64,000 nt of DNA. Source: Sphagnum magellanicum (taxonomy: Eukaryota > Streptophyta > Sphagnopsida > Sphagnales > Sphagnaceae). Of this stretch, positions 14,231 to 26,250 are shown one piece after another. The notes beneath the pieces are model-generated. The model ran no database searches. It saw nothing but the letters and a program-made list of their open reading frames with translations, and was not told the origin of the DNA. The position numbers were made by a program, and so were the translations under genes. The stretch is from the NCBI GenBank assembly GCA_021904315.1, contig CM038920.1:12648001-12712000 (forward strand), given 5' to 3'. Numbering within the stretch: the first letter of the stretch is position 1; every line of letters starts with the position of its first letter.

Positions 14231-15197
14231 GTATTGTCTTCTTTTGAGTTCTATCAGCCTCATGTTAGGGTTTCGTTGTGCTGTTACGAATTCAGTTTCT
14301 GATAGTATTCAATTCAGCTTTGTTGGTTCACTGTGGAAACTGCTTATCCATTGTATGTGAATATACAGTTGTTTTTTCTGTGTCACATTTCTTTCACTCT
14401 TGCTGACTGTATGAATCAGATGCTTGGATTTTGGGCTTTTCTCAAGCCTGAACTCACCACATTAGTATAGTAATAAATTTGTGCTTGTTTGTAAGAAGCA
14501 TTATGTTGCGTCAGTTTTAAATGAGATTGATCCTCTCAAAGGCACTTATGTAAAGTCAACTTTGTTGGAATCTGAAGTTTTCAGTCTCCATAACTCTTTC
14601 AGTACTGCAAATTAGTTCAAATCCACTTGTCGTGAAGAACAATCTGTGGTGTCCTGCATGTGGGTGCGTTTTTTGCATTACCACTAAAAATGTTACTAGA
14701 TTGGAGAAGCATGATTGTGAGTCAAGACTTGATTGAGCACAAAATCACAGTCCTTATAGAACTTAGTGGTCATGGTGTTGCAAGTACGATTCCACCAAAC
14801 TTATTTTTGCTGAGTTGAATTCAAATGCTACATTTTTCTGGGTTTGACCAATTTGTTACTGAACAGGTTCAGCTCATAGGGCAGCATCTCACAAGTGATC
14901 TTGCATAACCCAGTACTAGACATGGCCAACTCCAGCTAGGTTTTTTGACCCAGTACTTCACATGGCCACATTGTGGGAGAGCCAAGATTCACAGAGTTGA
15001 GACTTCCCAAATCAAATCCCTAGGTCTAATTTAGACTTAACCTGTCAACCTAGTGTTATTGGCCGTACCTTCTTATGTGTTACTTGTAGATACTGGAGCT
15101 TCCTACATGTGCATGGACTTGTGTGTTTTGCAAGGAGTTCAAATTGCAATTCAAATATTGAAACTTAGTCTTACCAGATTGAAATTTGCACATGCAG

Positions 15198-15310
15198 GAA
15201 GGGTCTATTTGGAAGGACAACTATGACTCATTAGCTGAGGCAGACAAGTTTGAGGAATGCATGGAGCCTTGAGGATAGGAAGAAAACTTGGATGACCTTA
15301 ATCTGGAGTC
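15198..15310 (+). other. 5' UTR part of the first coding exon of the lipase gene
   Basis: An acceptor 'catgcag' ends at 15197. The following 113 bases lead without a break to the lipase ATG at 15311. They contain another ATG (15259-15261) that is followed at once by a stop, so it is at most a three-codon upstream reading frame. The intron that would join this to the exon at 14186-14230 is about 970 bp. This assignment rests only on splice-site shape and position. Confidence 0.45.
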
Positions 15311-18300
15311 ATGGCCACAGCAGCTATGGCAGGTGCAGCGGGTGCTGCAGTTGTTTTGTACTATACAGGCTGGGGTAATCCTTGGGGGGTCTTTGGACGC
15401 CGAGTGGCGGAGGATCCTTATGATGAAGGCACATCTGAAGACAGAGAAGGAGGTGATACTTCTTCAACTGAACGTGCAAGCAGAAGAAGAAGGTTGACAA
15501 TGCCTAGGACAACACGACCTCCTTCAACTTGGTTTGAAGCTCTTTCAACACTATCGGAGACATTGCGGTTTACTTACTCTGAGACTCTAGGGAAGTGGCC
15601 CCTTGGAGACTTGGCTTTTGGCATCAATTATCTCCTGAGACGCCAGGTTTGGGTGCATGTCATTTTCCTTTTTCTGTCCCCTTGATGTTCTGGGCCTCAT
15701 ATCCTTCATCGGATTTTTTCTTTCTTCTCTTTAAACATCGTCTTGACTTTCCCAATGAGCCAAGTCATTGAAGAACTTGAGTTTCTCCAGCTTTGAACTG
15801 CCTTCATTTGAATGCAATGTTTAAACAAGCAAAACAGTATCTGGCATACTCACTACATATCTGCACGGTTCTATTCTCTTTGAGATATTACCTATCTTAA
15901 AGCTTGCATAACACATGAAGTCACCCTAATACCTGTGCACTATTCCAGTTCTGACATTAAAGCTGCATCAGAACCAAGCTAGGATTTAGTATCCAAGGAC
16001 ATCTGGTCAATTAAAAAGCTATGCCCTCCAGCTAGCGCTGATTTAAAATGACATTTGGCTTGGAACCAATGATAATGATATCTGTTAGGCCACCAGAGTA
16101 AACAAAACTTGGGTGCTACAACAATCCTAACTGATTTGATTTGAGACTATACACCATCTCACCAAACAGTGTATCATTTGGCCCATTGTACTGTGTGTGT
16201 AATTTTTGCACCAGTTCAAGGCAAATTGAATGTGAAGGAACCAATTGTGGAGATGACTTGGCTCTGTGAACTGTGGGCTGGCAGGGACAATTGCATGTGG
16301 CAGGAGTCTATGCAGGAGGCGAGAATCAGCAACTCCATGGACCTGGGGTGCTGATAGAAATGCGAGAGTTACTGAGGCTATTGACTTTGTGCATGCATTT
16401 TTCCAAAAAGAGTTTCCCTTTATTTTTGGAGGCTTCTGGGTTCAAAGCAGATCAAGTATTGCTGCAAGAAGGAAAGGCTGGAGTAAGGGATTCCTCAAAC
16501 CATATGTCATCCTCCAACATGTGATTCATACATGAGGGCTCTTGACTGGAACCAGTTTAGAAGTGCATCTTAGCTTCATAGCAGGTTGGTTGTTGTAATG
16601 GTGTAGGTTGGAAAAAGAGGACATTTTGGGGACTGTGTAGTTCCCCTATTACATTGTTTCCTGGAGGGAGGTTATGGGAGATGCCTCTCTTTGTGAGATT
16701 ATAGTACTAAATTGTTGCTGCTTTGGATGGGTGGTGCTTGAGACAGCTTTTGAAACCAGCATTCACAGTACTGGTTGACCACGACTCCCAGGTCATCCTT
16801 CTGTTGATTCGAGGAACTCACAGTATTAAGGATACATTAACAGCGGTCACTGGTGCTGTGGTACCATTCCATCATACGGTTCTTGGGGATGCTGGTGTTG
16901 TAAATCTTGTCCTGGGTTATGCACACTGTGGCATGGTTGCTGCTGCTCGCTGGATAGCTCAGCTTTCCACCCCTCACCTCTTGAAAGCCCTCAAAGATTT
17001 TCCTACCTACATCATCAAGGTTGGTCTGGCTTACTCTGGGTGTGTCTAGTCTTTATCATGCAGTTTTCTTATCTGTATGGGTCAATGAGTGTTGGCCCTG
17101 AGTGGGTGTGGAAGGGTTTCTGTCAATTTTCTTGCACAATCTAGAGGGTGTTCTTTTCTGCATTTTTGGTAGGATTAATTTGCATCAATGGCTTGCAGGT
17201 TGTGGGACACTCTCTTGGAGGAGGGACAGCAGCATTGCTGACTTACATCCTTAGGGAGTGTGAGGTTCTGTCATCAACACAGTGTGTTTGTTTTGCACCT
17301 GGTATGAGAGTCCTGTCTCTTTGTGGGCTATTAGTCTTTCTCTCTATATTTTGCATGCTTGGTCCTTTAGTGTAATTTCTCGACACATAACATGGCATGC
17401 ATTAAGTGCTTGGTGAAGATCAATTTCCTTCTTGTGGGCTCATTTGTGCAGGAGGATGTGTAGGTTTGAAGTGATCGAGTTCTCTGCTTGCATGTATACT
17501 AAAAATGAGTGCATGGATGGATGGCAGCTGCATGTATGACATGGGAGCTAGCAGAGTCAGGCAGTTCGTTTGTGACAACAGTGATTAATGGCTCTGATCT
17601 TGTGCCTTGCTTCTCATCTGCCTCAGTTGATGACCTTCGGGCAGAGGTATGTCCTATTCCCTGTTGTTTTTCACTAGATCAGAAAACCTGATTATTCCTG
17701 AGTCCTAATATTTCAGCAGTGCTGTCTTGAGTGTTTCTCGTGCTGTTATGGTTAAAACACAAGTATTGGATTGCCTAATCTGCTGTGGTCACTGGGTTCT
17801 TGAAAGCAGGTAACTGCTTCGGCATGGGTTGATGATTTCCGGGAGCAGATAGAGCGCACACGCATTCTAAGGACAGTATACCGCTCAGCTACAGCCTTGA
17901 GCAGTCGTCTGCAGTCAATTGCAAGCCTCTCACGAGCAACGCTTCCTTATTCAACTCTGATGGTTGCCAGAGCTGCACAAACTGGAGCAGCTGGTGCTGG
18001 TGCAATCTGGCGACCTGTGTCTAGTGGCACCCAGGTACCACAGATATGTATATTACCCACAATAATGTTCAAGTTGAGCTTCTTCTGTTTTCATATTCTT
18101 CCAACTTGTGAAAAACTGTTTATTGTCCCAAGCATTGGTTATTATTACAAAAACACAACACAAGCTTTACTTTGCATACTTGTTCCAGAGCTGTTGAAAT
18201 TCTCGAAAGTCAAATGTGAAACTGCCTAACCTCCTTTTCTAAAATAAATATATATTTGCTAAAGAATTTCCATTTGTCACTTGTAGGTATGATATTTCTA

Positions 18301-20794
18301 AGGAGAGAGGTAGGCAATCTGGATTCAAGATTTTGTTTTGGTGTGCCATCTCCAGATAATGTTCAGGCAGGCACAAGCAGTGGTGCGGAGACCATCCTTG
18401 GGGGTTTGGTCCTGCATTGGCCCACGACATCGTAATGTTGCTGCAACAACTTCTTCTCAGGCATCTCTGGATGGAGTATCGACTTCATTTGCAGCAAGTG
18501 ATAAGGAGAAAGTTGATAACTCGATTGTAGTCAATGAGTTAAGTAGTGGCTCTGTCACTCAGGCTGACAGTGAACTTCCATCTTCCAGCATGACTTGTGA
18601 AGTTGAAGGGGAAGACCACAATATGGCAGGTTAGGGTTCCTTGCACATATGCTGTCTATTATTACCTGTTTTGGTGACCATTTGTTGAGTCTCTCTGTCT
18701 TAAAGGCACTTTTTACCACTTGTCTTCAAAAGTTTGTTTACATAGCATGGCTATAAGCTCTATTTTCTTCTTCACTTAGTTGTGATATGCCAGCTGGATA
18801 TGTTTGGTGCCTGCTGCTCTTCTTTTCTTTGTGATAGTTGAATTTAGAGCTTGCTGATAACCTACAAGCTCGATTGTTCCCTCTCTGCTGTGATTCCTCA
18901 TCAATCTTAGAGGATTGGCCTGGGTTTTACTGCCTTTCAATAGCTGGTAAATTTCTGGATAGCTGATTACACTAATACTCTTGGCTACTGAATTACTGCA
19001 ACTTTTGTTTGCCACAACAGATTTGTTAATTGCTATCACGAGTGATGATTAGCAAGTTATCTCATCTATAGCTGTAGGAGTAAAAATAATTGTGTCAGAG
19101 CAGATAAGGTATACTCAGGTGAATATATAAGATTTGATGAAATTGAGGCAATCCTATGTGTAGGGTTTCATGAGAGAATTGTTCATTGCAGCTATGTGGG
19201 AGGCTGGTTCACCATGGACTGACAGTGGTTTTCATAGGTTTTCATAGGTCCAGTTGGTTCTCACACACAATTACCTCTGTTTGTATGGTAATTGTTGAGT
19301 GGCTTCTTGTAGGGGGGATTTCAATAGGGTGGAATGCTGGATCTTTGTCTAACTACTTGGTTTGTGAATGCACAGATTCGTATTGGCAAGATTATATGAA
19401 GAAAAGGAGTATGGGAAATAAGTCTGTTGCAAGGGATATACCATCAATCCTGAGTGGGGGGGCTCTTCTCGAGGATGGGTACAAGGAGTTGCATTCACAG
19501 GATGGCAATGAAATGGAGATAGAGGGTGGCATTGTAGGTTCACCAAAAAGTGTGGCAGAGGAACTGGGTGAGGAGTTGTTATGGCAGCATTTGGCCCAGG
19601 AACTCCAGCGGCAACATACCACTGAAGGGGAAATGAGCCGACAAGTCCGGGAAGAAGAGGAGGCCGTGGCACGTGAAATTGCAGAGGAGGAGGAACATGT
19701 TGCTTCTACAGCAGCTTCAGAGTTGGGTCAGGTAGGCATGCAATTTCTTCTTGTTTGCCAAAATATTATCTATTCATGTAGTTCAGAACTTGGATGTTTG
19801 AGAATGGCTGAGTGAACTAGATGATTGCATTGGCTTATTTGTCAATGCCTCTGCAAAGAAATTGCAATATTCAGTACTTGTCACCTTTGGGTTGTTTGTA
19901 CTGTTCATGAGGCTTGTGTCCATTTGCTTTCTTTCATAGAATTCAGATGTGACATCAGATTGAAATAGTTGACCCCTGGTACCTGATTTAATTACCTCAA
20001 TTCTATTGTTTATGATTAAAAAACATGGATTCTGTGATTTTCTTTCTGACTGTTCTAACATACTGAAAGAACCTTTATCAAGGGCAGCTAGCTCTCACAA
20101 ATCACTGTGTGGTTAGATTTCATAGGAAGGAGTTCAACTCAATAGGTGACCTCTAATGCTTGTAGGGCCTCAGTATCATGATCATGAATACAAGTTTATA
20201 GGTGCATGCAACACTAGACCTATTATAGGGATCTAGATACTATGTCCAGATCTGTTAAAATTGTCATGACATATGCCAACTAAAAAAGGTTACCTATCCT
20301 TAGCCACACATATGCCACACACAACACCGCACTTTTGGGGTTGGAGGTTGGTATTGATAACTACTGAATGATTTATTTCCCTTACCTGCGGTGTAGTTCA
20401 TGGATATGATCAAGAAGGAAATGACCATTGCTGTCTGGTGCACTTCTTTGTACAGGATCGTATTGTATCAGAGAAGGAGGAACCTGAGAATGACTTGAGG
20501 CGTTTCTTCCCCCCAGGTCGGATCATGCACATTGTGAGCCCTCTCATGGACAGTAATGAAAGCAATCTTGAGAAAGAAAGTGTAGATAAAAATATGAAAG
20601 TGGGGCTATTCTTAACAGATAGGAGCTTGTATGGAAAAGTACGGTTGTCACGGACCATGGTCTTCGATCATTTCATGCCCACTTACAAACGCGCGATGGA
20701 GAATTCGATTGAGCAACTAGAAAGGGAACTTTGTGAGACTAGTTCCCTTGAGCAAGTCAATGAAGAGACACCACTCCTAGAGAAGGCCATGTAA
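15311..20794 (+). CDS. Class 3 (diacylglycerol-lipase-like) lipase, nine coding exons
   Basis: The product is an alpha/beta-hydrolase of the plant class 3 lipase group annotated as 'calmodulin-binding heat-shock protein'-like (Arabidopsis AT4G16070 / AT3G14075). It probably hydrolyses acylglycerol esters at a membrane. Coding exons: 15311-15646, 16285-16482, 16747-17019, 17199-17301, 17528-17646, 17810-18034, 18356-18629, 19376-19731, 20456-20794. All introns are GT-AG and phases agree, giving about 740 residues against about 650 in Arabidopsis. Residues 2-18 are hydrophobic and could anchor the protein. A conserved segment from about residue 75 to 112 (SETLRFTYSETLGKWP) resembles the lipase-3 N-terminal region. 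The nucleophile elbow GHSLGGG puts Ser at 274; Asp327 in NGSDLVP and His653 in PPGRIMHIV are the likely triad partners. An acidic, Glu-rich linker (about 560-620) precedes the last exon. The start is the first ATG of the conserved N-terminus. Exon 8 could have a further upstream exon near 19192; this is the least certain part. Confidence 0.93.
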
Positions 20795-22870
20795 CAAAGG
20801 GAAAAACCCTCTTGTTGCACCATTTTGTGGGTTTGATCAGAGAGATATCTCCTGAACATGCTCATTATATTAATTTTGTATAGTCTCTTACTTGTGGGAC
20901 AGCAAGTGTCCTTCATTTCATTGCAAACCTGTTGGTCAAATGCCAATAGTTACTCACTTTGTGATGACATCTACATAGTGACAGCTGCCATATCCAGGAT
21001 AATACTACCTTACTGTACTTGTAAGGACTAACTTGTTCATTCCTCCCCAGTTCAATTATAATCCTCAAGGCAACTTCTTTTAGCAATTCTGTGAACTACA
21101 GCCAAATTATGAACTACACAGTTGTGTAGGTGGAGTCAAAAGCATCTCCTTGTTTTATAGCTTATTTTTGCTGTTCATATGTTGTGATCTTGATATGATC
21201 TGGTAATGGACATTTCTGACTACTGATGTGAGGTTGTGTAAAATCCCCATATTTTTATGTTGATATAATCCACACAGTATGTTGATGGTTTTGCATGTGG
21301 AGAAAATGTGAATGGAGGATTTTGAACATCTTGGAGACAGATCTGAGGTGTAAATCTATTGGACTACATGATGAAAGTTTGGTTGCAACATACTTCAGTT
21401 TGGGGGGAGTTTTCAAAAGGTCTAACAAAGATCTCTGAATGCAATTCTCCTTTGTGTACAAAATATAGGAAATTTCTTGTGTGATCTATTATGTAACAAT
21501 GTCATCAAAGTGGCCTGGTTGGAATACTAATGTACAGAACTGGGTACCTCTTCCCTTTGACAACATGAATCTCCAGTTCAGGTTTGGTGAAGCTAAAAGC
21601 CTCAAAAAATGCATTCCCCCGGAGGTTACTTCACTCTGCAACAAAGGCTATGTTTGACAATCTCAATACATGAAGTGGTAATGTTTGGCACCCCTGGAGA
21701 AAATTGAGAAATGTCAAAAGCATATTGATGAAAGTGCAGGTGAATTACACCAACACAGAATGTGTGGTATTTGTAATATTTTGAGGAATTAGTTCAAGTT
21801 GGTGTGAAAGTATGACACAAAGAAAATAGTGATTAATAAATGGGAATGTCATGACATGACATCTATGCCCAAGATGGTTTTTTATCGTTGGATTCTTAGG
21901 CATCTCCAACTGCAGCTATCCAAACTTCCCTGTACCGCCAATTGAAGGCCTGGATGCGGGGGCCACAGTGAACCGGCACCCACCAGCGCGCCAGAGGGGG
22001 GTAACTCATATAGGGCCGGCCCTAACTACAGAATCAAACCCTTACCATTCAGCTGCCATTTTCTGCCTTTATGCCATCTTTCTCATTTTGGCCTCTCCCA
22101 CCTGATTTTTTTTTCCTGCTTTCTCCATTTGTGTTGTGAGCTTCCCTGATTCCTTGAATTGTGGTGAGTTAGGTGGTTGCTATAGTTGTAAGCAAATCTT
22201 GAAGATGATCAATTTGTTGGCTTTGCCTATCAAGGCAAGGATGTTGTGTTTAGATTCATTATAGAGTATAGTAGCCTAATGGATTTTGGCCCCTAGGTAA
22301 TAGGTCTATTTTTATATGAGGATTTTTGAAAGATGATATTTTGGCTTGTGTTGAAACTTCAGATTAGCTATAGAGTTATATTATCTTGAAGGATTTTGGT
22401 TTCTTTTAGAAGATTTTTTGAAGATTATTTTTTTCACATGGTGAAATATTTGAGTTTTCATAATTCTTCTTTTGCCGTAAGATACTTTTTAATGTAAATG
22501 GCAAGGCCACAGTGTGACACACCCCTTGTTGTGATTGTGCTGCCCTTACCTGTAGAGAATATGGCTTGTGGGCTGCATGGTGGAAGTAGGCCAAGTAGAT
22601 GAGCAAATATTGTGAGGGATAGGGTGCTTGGTGATGAAGCAATAGTGTGAGATTATTTTGCCTTTAACCCCATGTACAATGAATGTTGTTTCAGATGTCA
22701 TTTTTGAGTGAGGTGTTTCCTTTTTTGTCATCTTGTTGGACTAGTTAGTATGCAAGATCCATTTTTTGTTTAGAGAAAGGATGCTTGCAATGACATGGGC
22801 TTGTTTATAATCCAAAAGTGTTTTGCAATTATTAGAATGTTAGTCTATATGGCATGGTAACTTTTTTTCT
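20795..22870. other. 3' flank of the lipase gene and intergenic DNA
   Basis: The first few hundred bases after the stop should be 3' UTR, but I could not fix a polyadenylation site. A small GC-rich patch at about 21940-22020 (ending 'gggccggccc') stands out from the AT-rich surroundings and may be a fragment of another repeat. A similar phrase, 'gtgaaccggcac', recurs near 60151. No protein-coding region is recognised. Confidence 0.4.
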
Positions 22871-22879
22871 TTTTTTCAC

Positions 22880-25800
22880 AAAAATCCAATAAAAGATTGA
22901 TGGCCGGAACCATCACAAGGGGGACAAAAAGGCAAGGCTAAAGAAAGGCCAAAAGACATACAACCCATAAGAACAAAAAAAGGGAGAGAGCTAGTCCCTT
23001 TTGTGGTAAGAAGTTATCTCACCCACGGCCCCTCTAATGTCACCTACATGCAAATCATGAGATCTAATAGTAATGGGAGGTTTAGAACAAGCATCACCCA
23101 CCAATGCAACCTTCCTTTCTATAGCAGAGGCTAAAGCATGTTGAAAAGAAATACTAACACACTGCTTGAAAAATTGAATGCAAAAAAACAAGGATAAATG
23201 ACTTGCTAATCACCTATTGTGGAAAAAAGATGGACACACTCCTTGATGAAACGATCCATATCATGCTCGGATGCACTGTGCACCGCCATGGCCATCAAAA
23301 TAAAGTGGTGCCCCTCATGAAACCCTCTATACTTGCAGATCTTAGCAATGGCACTAAGTTTTGTATCTACACCTATTGGTCAACTAATGACATTCGAAGC
23401 CACTATCTTTCACAGCATGTCAGTAACCACCACATCGACAACAAAAAATTGGTCCTTTCAGGTCATGTAAAAATTGGTTCTTAATGAAACTCTTGGCATA
23501 AAGGTGTACCGCCGTTCTCTCTATACAAAGTGTCCACTCTCTCAAACAAAAACATACATGACGTTTTGGATGGCATCATGTGTGGCTATCCGCTAACCTC
23601 CAAACGGACAATGATTTAAGTGTGTGTTAGATGTGTTCAACTTGTATCCACACTCACACATGAAAAGATTAAATGCCAAAGGTTGAATCAAATTAAGATG
23701 AAAACACAACATTGAGGTGAAAGTAGAGTGTGTAATGCAAAACGAATGTATAAATGGCCTAACAACCAACCATAGCCCTTGCCCCCTTGCCTAAACAAGA
23801 ACGAATGCAAGATTTGGATGCTAACGAAATGGAATCATCCTCCAAAATAGACCTAAGGGATGAGTTGTGGTGGATGTCCATAAAAAATGTTTGTAGACTT
23901 GAAACAATGATAACTATCATATTTTCAAAAGAAGGGTGCATCTCATTAGCTACATGAGGAAAGCCATCTTGCACTGCACGTAAGCATGATTGAAGTAGGT
24001 GTGGACCCCCCTCAACCTGAAAAACACACTCTTCCAAAATGGATCTATCGAAAACTTAAAGCACAAATATGGACCCACCAAAACCCAACTCCTTAAAAAA
24101 GTAGATGGGGCACAATCCCCCATAGAGAGAAGGCCTATACCACCAAAGGATATTGGTGGTCGAGCTCGATGCTTCACTAAGGGGCCTTGAAAACTCCCAT
24201 GATCCTGGGCCCATAATGTCCCCACATATTTGCATAACTTTGCTATCGAAACTCACAAAAAAGAACATGAAGGAAAAAGGAAAATGTATTATCCATGTGA
24301 AATAAGAAGGTCAATGAACTACTCATGAAGACAAAACGCCTTAAACAACCTAGGTGTCTTCCAAAAGAAAAAGATCATCAATATGTGCCACATTTTGAAA
24401 TAAAATCTCATCCAAAAAATGCGTGGCAAAGTCTTAAAAACCCACTGGCACACCCAAAATGTGTAAACCATCTGTGACCAAAGTGCAATTTTAAGGAATT
24501 TTTATGCCTAGAGAGATCCTTAATGGACTCCAAAGCTTGCACTTTGACACTTTGACCCTAAGCCCAATTAGGGTTAATTGGGTCAAAAGGTGGTAAAAAA
24601 CACATGTAATCTCATTCATAGAGTGGGTATCGTCCACAAGGGATGGAAAGACGCAATTGGGGGCCCACACGATGATCTTTAGGAGAGTTCAATAATGGGC
24701 CAAAACAAATAAAAGACCTCCCAAGGGGTCACCTTACCTCATGCCTAAAGATGATTCAATAATGGTGACCCCTTCCACATGCCACCCATGTTGGTAATAA
24801 AAAGAAAAATGATCAACATAAAACAATTTAGTAAAGGTATAATGCTCACCAAAGGTCCCTTGACATCACACAATTCTCTAAAAATAGTAGCTCAAGAAAC
24901 GTCATTCAAAACATTTTCGATGTCAACCTACATCACAACCCAATTAGGGAGTAGGTCGAGGAGGGTTCAAATGCCAAAAAGGATGGCCTCATAGCCTCCA
25001 AAGGTCAATACTCCAAACTAATGGGGGGATAAGTGTTCTTAAAACAACCCCTAAAGTTGTAAGACAATGGAGTGACTAATAAGTTGAAAAACAAATTTCA
25101 CTCACGGCAATAGGACAAAGACCACCAATGTCCTTTGCCATTACCAATAACCTGCTAACCCCCAACATTAGGGCCACCAACCTAAGGATATCCCCATGAG
25201 CAATAGTAACAGTACCTGGAATAATTTCGAAAACCCTGAAGATGGGTCTTCTGGTATGAAACATTTCAAGAAATGCTCATATACCATCCCAAAAAGCCCA
25301 CCCAAAGACAAATGGGGAGCAATGGCTAAAGATTGGGCAAACATAATCTTATCAATGACAAAAGTGTGTTTAGGCTAATAGTCAAAAATAGGTGGAAGGA
25401 CAAGGTTTAAAGGAAGGGGGTGTCTTTCAAAGGAATAGTTGGTGTCATGGGGTGGAAAGTTCTAGCAACGCGATTGTATTCACTAACTCTCCTTAAAGTT
25501 AAACATTGATGAAAACAAGCGGTTGAAAAATCTTCCCATGAGTGGTGAAAATGGGGCACACATGAAGCATGTGGAGACTCTTCCTAAAAAGAAGACTAGT
25601 CGCATACCATAAACCTCTTGAGGTGAGTAGAAACCTTTCGTTGACCTGAATGACTTCCTTGAGTATAGTGCAAACACTAATGTGGCAATAGGAGGAAAAG
25701 GAACCATGTTAATTCGTATGTCGGGTTTCGAGCAATTCAGTCAAGGGGTAAATGAAAGCCTACTTGACCTCAGCCTGGATGGCTTGAGGGATTTTATGAA

Positions 25801-26250
25801 ACAAACGTGGGCACATGAAACGAAACTCAAACAACCCCAAAATGGAGCTAAACTAAGCCCAAAGGCAACCCTAAGAAACAAGAAGAATAAAACTAAGGAG
25901 AATCACAAGAAAGGAGGACACTTACAAAGATAAAACAACTTGGCTAGCATGGGAAACAAGGTTAGCAAGAGGGTGAACACTCTTGACATGCTTTGAGAGG
26001 CCGCCTAAAATGAAAAGGCCAAAATAATGAGGACAAGGGGTATCTCGAACTGACAAGGGATGCAAAGAGGGAGCCATTCAAAAAAAGGTTACACCCAAAA
26101 CCCCTAAGAAGCAAAAGCCCAAACAAACCCCCCCCCCCCCCCCCCCCCAAATAATAATAATAATTTATAAATTTAGAAAAGGACAAAAAGTTTCCTAAAA
26201 AAAAAATCGCAACTAATGCAATGGACATACATGTTTGCATAAAAAAAAAT
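22880..26250 (-). pseudogene. Decayed reverse-transcriptase retroelement (non-LTR-like)
   Basis: Several short minus-strand frames follow in the correct N-to-C order for one reverse transcriptase. A fingers/palm segment 'RLLVMAKDIGGLCPIAVSE' lies in 25076-25264. The palm motif with two catalytic aspartates (LVDDTH) is encoded at about 24623-24640. A thumb-side segment 'SFGGIGLLSMGDCAP' lies in 23950-24225, followed by a 'VEGGPHLLQSCLR' segment in 23759-24037. Further upstream, 25483-25707 holds a Phe/Arg-rich segment that also seems to belong to the element. Frameshifts and stops separate the pieces, so no functional protein can be made. The type (RT family common as relics in plant genomes, probably non-LTR) comes from memory of the motif set. 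No LTRs or target duplication were found, and both ends are approximate. Confidence 0.7.
26128..26148 (+). repeat. Poly-C tract, 21 cytosines
   Basis: An uninterrupted run of C near the 5' end of the reverse-transcriptase relic, followed by 'aataataataataat'. Such a run is prone to sequencing and assembly length errors. Confidence 0.95.
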
